18,871 nucleotides of DNA from the NCBI GenBank assembly GCA_934661135.1, contig CAKUJA010000043.1, forward strand, positions 1 through 18,871, given 5' to 3'. Below, piece after piece: positions 6,140 to 13,879 of the stretch. This DNA comes from an uncultured Oscillospiraceae bacterium (GTDB taxonomy: Bacteria > Bacillota > Clostridia > Oscillospirales > Oscillospiraceae). The translations under genes and the position numbers were made by a program. Position 1 is the stretch's first letter; the number at the start of each line of letters is the position of its first letter. The notes beneath the pieces are model-generated. The model was not told where the DNA came from and ran no database searches. It saw only the letters and a list, made by a program, of their open reading frames with translations.

Positions 6140-6675
6140 GTAAGACATCCATCACCTATGGCGGCGCGCTCTACGATCTGGCGCTTGAGGAGGGGCTAAC
6201 CACCCGGATTCTCGCCGATCTTCAGGCTGTCTGTGCCGTTTTCCGTGACGAGCCGGACTACCGCCGCCTGCTGACCGAGCCTTCCATCCCGAAATCCGAG
6301 CGTGAAGCGCTGCTGGATGAAGCGTGGGGCGGGCAGATCCATCCCTACACGCTGAATTTCCTCAAGCTCCTCTGCGCCAACGGCACCGTCTCGCAGCTTC
6401 CCGACTGCGCCCAAGAATACCGCAGCCGCTACAACGAGGACAACGGCATCCTTGCCGTCACCGCTGTATCCGCCGCGCCGATGCGCGCCGACCTGCAGGA
6501 GAAGCTCCGCGCCGCGCTCGAAGCCAAAACCGGCAAACACGTCGAGCTGACTGTCACGGTCGACTCCTCCCTGATCGGCGGCATCCGCCTGACAATGCAG
6601 GGCGTGCAGTACGACGGCTCCGTCCGCCACCACCTCGACGAACTCCAGCGCATTTTGCAAACCTCTACCCTGTAA
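6136..6675 (+). CDS. atpH: ATP synthase F1 subunit delta
   Basis: This 179-aa protein caps F1 and links it to the b-subunit stalk. The N-terminal helical domain (about 1-105) starts with YGGALYDLALEEG. The C-terminal domain has the conserved VDSSLIGGIRLTMQGVQYDGS segment near 145-165, shown here only as its IGGIR core, and ends with DELQRILQ. The ATG at 6136 is inside the atpF stop, and atpA follows after 24 nt. Confidence 0.96.
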   Translation: MSKTSITYGGALYDLALEEGLTTRILADLQAVCAVFRDEPDYRRLLTEPSIPKSEREALLDEAWGGQIHPYTLNFLKLLCANGTVSQLPDCAQEYRSRYNEDNGILAVTAVSAAPMRADLQEKLRAALEAKTGKHVELTVTVDSSLIGGIRLTMQGVQYDGSVRHHLDELQRILQTSTL

Positions 6676-6699
6676 TTACAACCGAAAGCTGGTGAAGCT

Positions 6700-8214
6700 A
6701 TGGAATTAAGACCGGAGGAGATTTCCAGAATCATCCGTTCTCAAATCAAACATTACGAAACGAAAATCAACCAGTCTGAAACCGGCACTGTCACACTGAT
6801 CGGCGACGGCATCGCCCGCGCCGCAGGTCTCGACGGCTGTATGGCCGGCGAACTGCTCGAATTCCCCGGCGGCGTCTACGGCATGGCGCAGAACTTGGAG
6901 GAAAGCTCCGTTTCCATCGTTATGCTCGGCTCCGAGGAAGGCATCCGCGAAGGCGATACCGTCAAGCGAACCGGCCGCGTCGTGTCCGTGCCCGTGGGCG
7001 AAGCGCTCATCGGCCGCGTCGTCGATGCGCTCGGCCAGCCGATCGACGGCAAGGGCCCGATCGACGCCGTCCGTTTCGACCCGATCGAAGCGCCCGCGCC
7101 CGGCATTCTCGAGCGCAAGAGCGTCAGCGTCCCGCTTCAGACCGGTATCAAGGCCATCGACTCGATGATCCCCATCGGCCGCGGCCAGCGTGAGCTCATC
7201 ATTGGCGACCGTCAGACCGGCAAAACTGCCATCGCCACCGATACCATCCTCAACCAGAAGGGCAAAGACGTCATCTGCATCTACGTCGCCATCGGCCAGC
7301 GCCGTTCGACGGTTGCGCAGCTCGTCGGGATGCTCGAAGCCGGCGGCGCGATGGACTATACCATCGTTGTCTCCGCCACGGCGTCCGAGCTTGCTCCTCT
7401 GCAATACATCGCGCCCTATTCCGGCTGCACGATGGGCGAATACTTCATGCACCAGGGTAAGGACGTGCTCGTCATCTACGATGACCTCAGCAAGCACGCC
7501 ACCGCCTACCGCGCCCTGTCGCTGCTGATCCGCCGGCCGCCCGGACGCGAAGCTTACCCCGGCGACGTGTTCTATCTGCACTCCCGTCTGCTCGAGCGTG
7601 CGGCGCGTCTGAGTCCGGAATGCGGCGGCGGTTCGCTGACCGCGCTGCCCATCATCGAAACGCAGGCCGGCGACGTCTCGGCCTATATCCCGACGAACGT
7701 CATCTCCATCACCGACGGCCAGATCTTCCTCGAGACCGAGCTGTTCCATTCCGGCATCATGCCCGCCGTCAACCCCGGCATCTCTGTGTCCCGTGTCGGC
7801 GGCGACGCGCAGATTAAGGCCATGAAAAAGGTCGCCGGCCGGTTGAAGCTGCTCTACTCGCAGTATCGCGAGCTCCAGAGCTTCGCGCAGTTCGGCTCCG
7901 ATCTCGACCGCGACACGCAGGAGCGTCTGGCGCAGGGCGAGCGCATCGTCGAAGTCCTCAAGCAGGATCGCAATTCCCCGGTCGATGTCGCTCATCAGGT
8001 CGTCATCCTCTATGCCGTCATCAGCGGCTATCTGAAGGACGTGCCGGTCGAGAAGATCCGCGCATTTGAGACGGAGCTCTATCCGTGGATGGACGCCAAC
8101 TACGCCACCCTGCTGGATAACATTCGCACCACCGGCAAGCTGAGCGACGAGGATGAAGCCGCGCTTAAGACCGCCGTCGAGACCCGCGTCGCGGAATTTC
8201 TGAGAAATCTGTAA
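6700..8214 (+). CDS. atpA: ATP synthase F1 subunit alpha
   Basis: This 504-aa non-catalytic nucleotide-binding subunit is the normal length. It has an N-terminal beta-barrel (25-95), the P-loop GDRQTGKT (169-176), the IGQRRSTVAQL segment just after it, and the VSRVGGDAQIKAMKKVAG region with the C-terminal helical domain behind. The N terminus MELRPEEISRIIRSQI contacts delta. The Shine-Dalgarno is only GGTGAAG, weaker than those of its neighbours. atpG starts 15 nt downstream. Confidence 0.98.
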   Translation: MELRPEEISRIIRSQIKHYETKINQSETGTVTLIGDGIARAAGLDGCMAGELLEFPGGVYGMAQNLEESSVSIVMLGSEEGIREGDTVKRTGRVVSVPVGEALIGRVVDALGQPIDGKGPIDAVRFDPIEAPAPGILERKSVSVPLQTGIKAIDSMIPIGRGQRELIIGDRQTGKTAIATDTILNQKGKDVICIYVAIGQRRSTVAQLVGMLEAGGAMDYTIVVSATASELAPLQYIAPYSGCTMGEYFMHQGKDVLVIYDDLSKHATAYRALSLLIRRPPGREAYPGDVFYLHSRLLERAARLSPECGGGSLTALPIIETQAGDVSAYIPTNVISITDGQIFLETELFHSGIMPAVNPGISVSRVGGDAQIKAMKKVAGRLKLLYSQYRELQSFAQFGSDLDRDTQERLAQGERIVEVLKQDRNSPVDVAHQVVILYAVISGYLKDVPVEKIRAFETELYPWMDANYATLLDNIRTTGKLSDEDEAALKTAVETRVAEFLRNL

Positions 8215-8229
8215 CAAGGAGGCGCACAC

Positions 8230-9078
8230 ATGGCCGGAGTATCCACAAAAGCAATCAAGACCCGGATGAAATCCATGGCCTCCACCCGGCAGATCACGAA
8301 AGCCATGGAGCTGGTCGCGTCCTCCAAGCTCCGCAGCGCACAGGCAAAGGCCGTCGCCTGCCGCCCGTATTTCACCGCGCTCTACGAAGCGATGAACGAA
8401 ATCGCGGATTCCAGCCGCACGTTCGACTCGCCCTATCTGCGCACCGGCGGCACAGGCAAGACGATTTTCATTGCCATCGCGGGCGACCGCGGTCTGGCCG
8501 GCGGCTATAACAACAGCGTGCTCAAGCTGGCTTACAGCCAGATGCCGCAGGATGCCGTCGTGCTCCCGATCGGCAAGAAGGCCGTAGAGTTTTTCCAGCA
8601 CCGCGGCAGCGAGATCCTCACCGAGGACTACCGCGAAGCGGCCGCAGTCTCCATCGGCGACTGCTATTCCATCGCGCGCTTCCTCGCCGATGGCTTCCTC
8701 AACGGCACCTATGATTCCGTCGTTCTCGCCTATACCAACTTCGTCTCCATGCTGGCGCAGACGCCTGCGACGCTGCCGCTCCTGCCGCTGAAAATGTCCG
8801 CGCAGAAACGCGATGACGCGCACCGCTGCGACATCCTCTACGAAGGCGGCAGCGAGACCGTGTTCAACGCCATCGTGCCGGAATATCTCGGCGGCGTGCT
8901 CTACGGCGCCATGTGCGAGTCCGTCGCCTCCGAACAGGCGGCGCGGCGCACCGCGATGGACGCCGCCAGCAAGAATGCCGACGAGATCATCGAAGCGCTC
9001 AATCTCCAGTACAACCGTGCCCGTCAGGGCGCCATCACGCAGGAGATCACCGAGATCGTCGCCGGCAGCGAAAACTGA
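8230..9078 (+). CDS. atpG: ATP synthase F1 subunit gamma
   Basis: This 282-aa central rotor shaft has two long terminal helices: N-terminal KTRMKSMASTRQITKAMELV (10-29) and C-terminal YNRARQGAITQEITEIVAG, ending seven or so residues after the usual point. The Rossmann-like middle includes AGDRGLAGGYNN. ACAAGGAGG precedes the ATG. A 56-nt gap with a 7-bp hairpin separates it from atpD, the only gap in the F1 genes larger than 30 nt. Confidence 0.97.
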   Translation: MAGVSTKAIKTRMKSMASTRQITKAMELVASSKLRSAQAKAVACRPYFTALYEAMNEIADSSRTFDSPYLRTGGTGKTIFIAIAGDRGLAGGYNNSVLKLAYSQMPQDAVVLPIGKKAVEFFQHRGSEILTEDYREAAAVSIGDCYSIARFLADGFLNGTYDSVVLAYTNFVSMLAQTPATLPLLPLKMSAQKRDDAHRCDILYEGGSETVFNAIVPEYLGGVLYGAMCESVASEQAARRTAMDAASKNADEIIEALNLQYNRARQGAITQEITEIVAGSEN

Positions 9079-9085
9079 CCACTCC

Positions 9086-9102
9086 GGGACGCGAGGCGTC
9101 CC
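9086..9102 (+). other. Hairpin between atpG and atpD
   Basis: GGGACGC (9086-9092), loop GAG, GCGTCCC (9096-9102): a perfect 7-bp stem 8 nt after the atpG stop. No U tract follows, so it is not a standard terminator. It could be an mRNA processing or stability site between the gamma and beta cistrons. Confidence 0.6.
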
Positions 9103-9134
9103 ACCCCATTTGATTCAAAAGGAGTGTGAATCCT

Positions 9135-10535
9135 TTGTCAACCAAAAATATCGGCACCGTCGTCCAGGTCACCGGCCCGGTGCTCGACATCCGTTTCCCG
9201 GAATCGCAGCTTCCAAACCTGCTCAATGCTGTCACGCTGGAGCACAACGGCAAAACCATCACCGCAGAGGTGGAGCAGCAGATCGGCGGCGGTGTCGTCC
9301 GCTGCGTCGCCATGAGCTCGACCGACGGCCTGACGCGCGGCATGGAAGCCGTCGACACCGGCAGCCCCATCACCGTCCCGGTCGGCGATGCCTGCCTTGG
9401 CCGCATCTTCAACTTGCTGGGCGAGCCGCTGGACAATGCCTCCCTCCCCGAAGCTGTGGAGCGCCTGCCGATCCACCGCGAAGCACCGTCGTTTGAGGAG
9501 CAGGAATCCTCCACTGAAATTCTCGAGACCGGCATCAAGGTCGTCGACCTGATCTGCCCCTACGCCAAAGGCGGTAAAATCGGACTGTTCGGCGGCGCGG
9601 GCGTCGGCAAGACAGTTCTCATTCAGGAGCTTATCTACAATATTGCAACCGCCCACAACGGCTGCTCCGTGTTCACCGGCGTCGGCGAACGCAGCCGCGA
9701 GGGGAACGACCTCTACCACGAGATGAAGGAGTCCGGCGTCCTTTCCAAGACTGCGCTGGTCTACGGCCAGATGAATGAACCACCCGGAGCGCGTATGCGT
9801 GTCGGCCTGTCCGGTCTGACCATGGCAGAATACTTCCGCGATGTCAAACATCAGGACGTGCTGCTGTTCATCGACAATATCTTCCGTTTCACACAGGCCG
9901 GCTCCGAGGTTTCGGCGCTGCTTGGCCGTATGCCGTCCGCCGTCGGCTACCAGCCTACGCTGGCCACCGAGATGGGCGCGCTGCAAGAGCGCATCACTTC
10001 TACGAAGGACGGTTCGATCACGTCCGTGCAGGCGGTCTACGTCCCCGCCGACGACCTGACCGACCCGGCGCCTGCCACCACGTTTGCCCACCTCGACGCG
10101 ACCACGGTTCTCGACCGTTCCATCGCCTCGCTCGGCATCTTCCCGGCGGTTGACCCGCTGGACTCCACGTCCCGCGTCCTCTCACCGGATGTTGTCGGTC
10201 AGGAGCACTACGACGTCGCGCAGTCCGTCATTCATATGCTCCAGCGCTATAAGGAGCTTCAGGACATCATCGCCATCATGGGCATGGATGAGCTGTCCGA
10301 GCAGGACAAGCTCACCGTCAGCCGCGCCAGAAAGGTGCAGCGCTTCCTGTCCCAGCCGTTCCATGTCGCCGAGCAGTTTACCGGCTATCAGGGCAAATAT
10401 GTCCCGCTGAAGGAGACTATCCGCGGCTTTAAGGAAATCGTGGAGGGCAAGCACGATGACGTCCCCGAGTCCGCATTCCTGTTCGCCGGCGGCATCGACG
10501 ATGTCGTTGCCCGCGCGAAAGGCGGGGAAGCATGA
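9135..10535 (+). CDS. atpD: ATP synthase F1 subunit beta (TTG start)
   Basis: This is the catalytic subunit. Walker A is GGAGVGKT (153-160), the catalytic Glu is E185 in GERSREG, and the Walker B region LLFIDNIFRFTQAGSEV follows. The C-terminal domain has DELSEQD, the variant of the DELSEED lever loop. The start chosen is TTG at 9135 (MSTKNIGTVVQV, 466 aa), because AAGGAG at 9119-9124 leaves 10 nt to TTG but only 1 nt to the in-frame GTG at 9126. The N terminus then matches the family. No ATG exists near this end. The stop overlaps the atpC ATG as ATGA. Confidence 0.97.
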   Translation: MSTKNIGTVVQVTGPVLDIRFPESQLPNLLNAVTLEHNGKTITAEVEQQIGGGVVRCVAMSSTDGLTRGMEAVDTGSPITVPVGDACLGRIFNLLGEPLDNASLPEAVERLPIHREAPSFEEQESSTEILETGIKVVDLICPYAKGGKIGLFGGAGVGKTVLIQELIYNIATAHNGCSVFTGVGERSREGNDLYHEMKESGVLSKTALVYGQMNEPPGARMRVGLSGLTMAEYFRDVKHQDVLLFIDNIFRFTQAGSEVSALLGRMPSAVGYQPTLATEMGALQERITSTKDGSITSVQAVYVPADDLTDPAPATTFAHLDATTVLDRSIASLGIFPAVDPLDSTSRVLSPDVVGQEHYDVAQSVIHMLQRYKELQDIIAIMGMDELSEQDKLTVSRARKVQRFLSQPFHVAEQFTGYQGKYVPLKETIRGFKEIVEGKHDDVPESAFLFAGGIDDVVARAKGGEA

Positions 10536-10942
10536 ACACCTTCCAACTGACCATCGTCACGCCGGACGGCGAATATTACAGCGGTCCGGCCGAAACGCTG
10601 ACGGTTCGCGCCAATACCGGCGAGCTGACGCTGCTTGCGCACCATATCGACTTCGTCACGGCGCTCGGTATGGGCGAAGCGCGCGTCACCATCGACGGCC
10701 AGAAGCGCTATGCCGCCTGCATCGGCGGGATGCTGGCCATGACGAACAACGAAGCGCGCCTGATCGCCACCACGTTCGAGTGGTCCGACCAGATCGACCT
10801 GCCGCGTGCAAAGGATGCACTCGCCCGCGCCGAAGCCGCCCTCGCCGAGCCAAACCTCTCCAAGGAAGATCGCAAGCTCAAAGAAGCGGCGCGCCGCCGC
10901 GCCCTCGTGCGCATCAGCATTGCAGAAACCCATAATAGGTGA
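10532..10942 (+). CDS. atpC: ATP synthase F1 subunit epsilon
   Basis: This 136-aa protein has the N-terminal beta-sandwich (about 1-85, starting MNTFQLTIVTPDGEYYSGPA, with a LLAHHIDFVTAL turn). A C-terminal two-helix domain (about 88-136, rich in Ala, Arg, Glu) can in this family extend into F1 and inhibit ATP hydrolysis. It is coupled to atpD by ATGA and is the last gene of the operon, followed at once by a terminator. Confidence 0.96.
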   Translation: MNTFQLTIVTPDGEYYSGPAETLTVRANTGELTLLAHHIDFVTALGMGEARVTIDGQKRYAACIGGMLAMTNNEARLIATTFEWSDQIDLPRAKDALARAEAALAEPNLSKEDRKLKEAARRRALVRISIAETHNR

Positions 10943-10944
10943 TA

Positions 10945-10986
10945 AAACAGGAACCTCTCTCCCCGAGAGGTTCCTGTTTCATTTTC
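10945..10986 (+). terminator. Terminator of the ATP synthase operon
   Basis: A perfect 15-bp stem (10945-10959 with 10965-10979), a 5-nt loop TCCCC, and a U-rich tail (TTTCATTTT). It begins 2 nt after the atpC stop. The A-rich 5' foot could let it also act on antisense transcription. Confidence 0.88.
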
Positions 10987-10991
10987 CCCAT

Positions 10992-11170
10992 CCCCCGCAC
11001 CATGTAGGGGTGGATGACTTTGCGCAGCCGTTAGCGACGAAGGAGCTTTCCGGATGCAGCATACCCCTTGCGGGTACTGTCCGCCCGCGTTCCTCGTCTT
11101 TTGCCGCGCGAAAAGAATGGTTTCATAAATCGCGCTTCTTTCTGACAGGAGAACCAGAAGCAGGTTCAAA
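10992..11170 (+). repeat. Dispersed repeat: GGGCGGAC-type hairpin carrying a 58-nt loop insert, plus decayed hairpin module
   Basis: The CCCGCACC-TGTAGGGG lead-in and the GTCCGCCCG right arm (11078-11087) match the short hairpin elsewhere. Between them, 11019-11076 is a 58-nt insert starting TTTGCGCAGCCGTTAGCGAC and ending CCCCTTGCGGGTA. The insert differs from the copy at 18549-18606 at only two positions. From about 11100 to 11170 the text resembles a degraded pyrimidine/purine hairpin (GAAAAGAATGG, CTTCTTTCTG). There is no gene in 10987-11179. Confidence 0.8.
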
Positions 11171-11179
11171 AATCCCTCT

Positions 11180-11208
11180 TTGACATCCCTCTCCATCAAT
11201 GATACACT
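11180..11208 (+). promoter_or_regulatory. Strong sigma-A promoter for the hypothetical-ppaC operon
   Basis: Consensus TTGACA at 11180-11185, 17-nt spacer, TACACT at 11203-11208, with TG at 11200-11201 (extended -10). A transcript from about 11215 gives a 25-nt leader. Confidence 0.8.
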
Positions 11209-11239
11209 GGAACTATCTGAAAACACCAAGGAGGCCATC

Positions 11240-11995
11240 ATGTCCTTAATTCCTTACTATCTTCAATTCGTCTCCGAGCTTTGCGAGGGCACGCGCCCGC
11301 TGCCGGACGGCATTGTCCTCACCGAAACCGACGACCTGAAAAAGGCCGTCGAGCTGCAAACCCAGATTCAGTCCATCGGCATCCCGGAGTTTGTCCGCCG
11401 CTGCGCCGCGCTGACCGGCGAGACCATCCCGCAGTCCGACTATGACGCCTTCGACCCCAATGACCTCAACGCTGCCATCGCGCAGCTCGCCGCGGAGCAG
11501 TCCTCCGCGCCGCAGCCGGACGCCGAACCGTCCGAGCCGGTCAAAACCGAGACACGCGACATCTTCGAGGTCTTTCTCGACAGCGTTTGTCTCGAGGATC
11601 AGCTCTTTCAATACCTGATCGACATTCTCCAGCGCGGTGCGGAAAACGAGTTCCGCACACTCTCCCGCGCCGCCGCGCGCACCGAGCTTTCGATGGACGA
11701 TTTTCTCGCATGGCTCGGCAACTGTGAGCTGCTCGCCTCGCCCGATGAACAGGCCTGCGCCCGCATCATGGACGGCTGTCTCGACCGCCTGGTGTCCGAG
11801 GGACAACGGGAGCTGGCCGCCGCACTGCTCTCCGGCGACGAGACCACCTTCAAGCTGTTCCGCACCCAAGCGCCGGAGCTGGTTCATCTGCCGGACGCCA
11901 CCTACGACTGGTACTGCAGCTACTATCTCAACCGCTATTACCCTGTTCGTTTCCTTCTTCGCCAAAACGGTATCACCTTCCCCAGCGCGGAATAA
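11240..11995 (+). CDS. Unrecognised 251-aa acidic cytoplasmic protein
   Basis: I do not recognise a family. The ATG at 11240 has AAGGAGG 5 nt upstream; a longer frame to 11180 begins inside the promoter. No signal peptide or membrane segment is present. Two parts are visible: a helical N-terminal region (1-85) and, after a Ser/Pro/Glu-rich linker (86-106), a mainly helical C-terminal domain (107-251). That domain ends in an aromatic-rich stretch (YDWYCSYYLNRYYPVRFLL). Overall composition is acidic. The gene is 12 nt from ppaC under one promoter, so a role connected with pyrophosphate or polyphosphate metabolism is possible, but this is only guilt by association. Confidence 0.85.
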   Translation: MSLIPYYLQFVSELCEGTRPLPDGIVLTETDDLKKAVELQTQIQSIGIPEFVRRCAALTGETIPQSDYDAFDPNDLNAAIAQLAAEQSSAPQPDAEPSEPVKTETRDIFEVFLDSVCLEDQLFQYLIDILQRGAENEFRTLSRAAARTELSMDDFLAWLGNCELLASPDEQACARIMDGCLDRLVSEGQRELAAALLSGDETTFKLFRTQAPELVHLPDATYDWYCSYYLNRYYPVRFLLRQNGITFPSAE

Positions 11996-12007
11996 AAGGA
12001 GGCTTTC

Positions 12008-13624
12008 ATGGAACCAATCTACGTCACCGGCCACCGCAACCCGGACACCGACTCCATCGTCTCTGCCATGGCCTATGCCGCGCTGCAAAACGCCATCGGC
12101 GAGCGCGACTATGTCCCCGCCCGCCTTGGGCATCTCTCGGATGAAACCCAGCTCGTCCTCAACCGCTTCGGCTTCGAGCCGCCGCTGCGCATCCAAACCA
12201 TGCGCACGCAGGTGTGCGACCTCGACTATGATACGCCGCCCGAGCTGAGCTGTGCGGTGACCATGGGGCGCGCCTGGGACGCGCTTCAGTCCGACCGCTC
12301 CATCCCTGCCATCCCTGTCGTCCACGACGACGGCACGCTCTATGGGATGCTCTCGCCGGCCGAAATTGCGGCCTACGATATGCAAACCCTGAGTTCGCCC
12401 TGCGTGCAGGACATCCCGGTGTTCAATCTGCTCAGCGTGCTCGACGGCAAGATTCTCAACGAAGCCGGCTATCTGGTCGACCGTGTCAGCGGCGAGGTCG
12501 TCATCGCGCTCCCGCAGCAGAATCCCAATCTGCTCTTTCCCGGTTCTGCGTCCATCGTCATTGTCGGCCAGCAGCCGGACGTCGCGCGCCTTGCGCTCGA
12601 GCAGAACGTCAGTTGCCTGATCGTCTGTCAGGCCGAGCTTCCGGCGGAGCTGCGCAGCCTGCCGACCACAACCTGCATCATTGCCACGCCGTTTGATGCC
12701 TTCCGCGCCGCGCGGATGGTCTATCACGCAATTGAAATCTCCCGCGTCTGCCGCACCGACGATCTTGAAGCGTTCCACCTGAGCGACTTTGTCGATGATG
12801 TCAAGGAAATCGTCCTCAAAAGCCGCCACCGCAGCTACCCGATTCTCGACGAAAACGACAAGGTCGTCGGCACGCTTTCCCGCTTCCACCTCATCAAGCC
12901 GCGCCGCAAGCGCGTCGTGCTGGTTGACCACAATGAAGCATCCCAGTCCGTGCCCGGTCTCGATCAGGCGGAGATTCTCGCCATCATCGACCACCACCGC
13001 CTTGCCGACATCCAAACCGGCAATCCGATCTATTTCCGCAATGAGCCGGTCGGCTCCACCGCGACCATCATCGCCTCCATGTTCCAAGAACGCGGCCTGA
13101 TGCCCTCGCAGAATCTCGCCGGTCTCATGGCCGCCGCCATCGTCGCCGATACCGTTATGTTTAAATCACCCACGGCCACGCCGCGCGACCACCGCATGGC
13201 TGAGCGCATGGCGCGCATCGCCAACCTCTCGCTCGACGACCTCGGGCGCGAGATCTTCTCGGCCTCCATCAGCGACGATAAGCCGGCCGAGTCCCTGCTG
13301 TTCACCGATTTTAAGGACTTCCATATCGCCGGCCACGACTTCGGCGTCAGCCAGATTACCTGCGTCGACGCCCAGCGGATGCTCTCCCGGAAAGCGGAAT
13401 TCCTCTCCCTCATGGAGCAGACCTGCCGTGCGCGCGGCTACAAGCTCATGCTGCTCATGCTGACCGACGTCCTGCTTGAGGGCACGCACCTGCTCTACGT
13501 CGGCGACGAGGATACCATGACGCAGGCTTTCGGCGTCCCCTTCCGCGACCATTCCGCCTTCCTCCCCGGCGTTGTCTCCCGCAAAAAGCAGATCATCCCC
13601 ATGCTCACCGCCCTCTGGGGCTGA
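12008..13624 (+). CDS. ppaC: Family II Mn2+-dependent inorganic pyrophosphatase with CBS-DRTGG-CBS regulatory insert
   Basis: This 538-aa enzyme hydrolyses PPi to phosphate in the cytoplasm. The DHH-type catalytic core is split. The first part holds GHRNPDTDS (8-16; metal ligands H9, D13, D15). The rest resumes at VLVDHNE (304-310) with DHH at 328-330 and GSTAT (349-353), and ends with the substrate-binding SRKKQ near the C terminus. Between them lie a CBS motif (about 65-125), a DRTGG-like domain (about 130-240) and a second CBS motif (about 245-297). In characterised clostridial CBS-PPases this insert binds AMP/ADP (inhibiting) or ATP and Ap4A (activating). AGGAGG is 5 nt before the ATG. 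No canonical terminator follows; a repeat hairpin lies just downstream. Confidence 0.96.
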   Translation: MEPIYVTGHRNPDTDSIVSAMAYAALQNAIGERDYVPARLGHLSDETQLVLNRFGFEPPLRIQTMRTQVCDLDYDTPPELSCAVTMGRAWDALQSDRSIPAIPVVHDDGTLYGMLSPAEIAAYDMQTLSSPCVQDIPVFNLLSVLDGKILNEAGYLVDRVSGEVVIALPQQNPNLLFPGSASIVIVGQQPDVARLALEQNVSCLIVCQAELPAELRSLPTTTCIIATPFDAFRAARMVYHAIEISRVCRTDDLEAFHLSDFVDDVKEIVLKSRHRSYPILDENDKVVGTLSRFHLIKPRRKRVVLVDHNEASQSVPGLDQAEILAIIDHHRLADIQTGNPIYFRNEPVGSTATIIASMFQERGLMPSQNLAGLMAAAIVADTVMFKSPTATPRDHRMAERMARIANLSLDDLGREIFSASISDDKPAESLLFTDFKDFHIAGHDFGVSQITCVDAQRMLSRKAEFLSLMEQTCRARGYKLMLLMLTDVLLEGTHLLYVGDEDTMTQAFGVPFRDHSAFLPGVVSRKKQIIPMLTALWG

Positions 13625-13646
13625 TTTCCCTTCCACCAATCTTTTT

Positions 13647-13838
13647 CCCCCGCACCCGTAGGGGCGGACGACTCTGTCTGCCCGTTTCTTCCGGTTTCCT
13701 CTGCACCCAAAGAAGCGCCTTTTTTGAACCCGTTCTTTTCTTTCTCCTGCTGAGAAAGAAAAGAATGGGGGTGCAAACGTTCTCCTTTTGGAGCAGCAAA
13801 AAGAAAATGCCGCCCGCTCTTTTTCTCTGAAAAGAGCG
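13647..13838 (+). repeat. Dispersed repeat in the convergent ppaC/carboxypeptidase gap
   Basis: A GGGCGGAC hairpin (13662-13669 with 13676-13683, one wobble, loop GACTCT) is followed by the CCGGTTTCCTC spacer, six T and GAACCC. Then comes a pyrimidine/purine hairpin of 18 bp (13729-13746 with 13752-13769, loop CTGCT, one G-U). A third hairpin, CGCTCTTTT/AAAAGAGCG, lies at about 13815-13838. None has a proper U tract on the plus strand. The element sits where two genes converge. Confidence 0.82.
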
Positions 13839-13839
13839 T

Positions 13840-13876
13840 AAAAAGCACGCCCGCATCCCCACGGATGCAGGCGTGC
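13840..13876 (-). terminator. Terminator of the carboxypeptidase gene
   Basis: On the minus strand, a 14-bp stem (13876-13863 with 13858-13845, one U-G pair), a 4-nt loop, and five U (13844-13840). It starts 3 nt past the TAA. Confidence 0.85.
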
Positions 13877-13879
13877 CTT

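Noticed and set aside
6706..8823. 705-codon minus-strand frame across atpA and atpG
   Set aside because: It is antisense to two unmistakable ATP synthase genes. Codon bias in the real genes avoids stops in this frame, and the composition is implausible.
9126..9134. GTG at 9126 as the atpD start
   Set aside because: Only 1 nt separates it from the AAGGAG site, and it would add three residues not usual in the family; TTG at 9135 fits better.
11246..13087. 613-codon minus-strand frame across the 251-aa gene and ppaC
   Set aside because: The same shadow effect. Promoter, ribosome binding sites and catalytic motifs all support the plus strand.
13662..13690. GGGCGGAC hairpin as the ppaC terminator
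   Set aside because: It is followed by CGTTTCTTCC and not a U tract, and the same hairpin occurs in places not after a gene. It is better described as a dispersed repeat.
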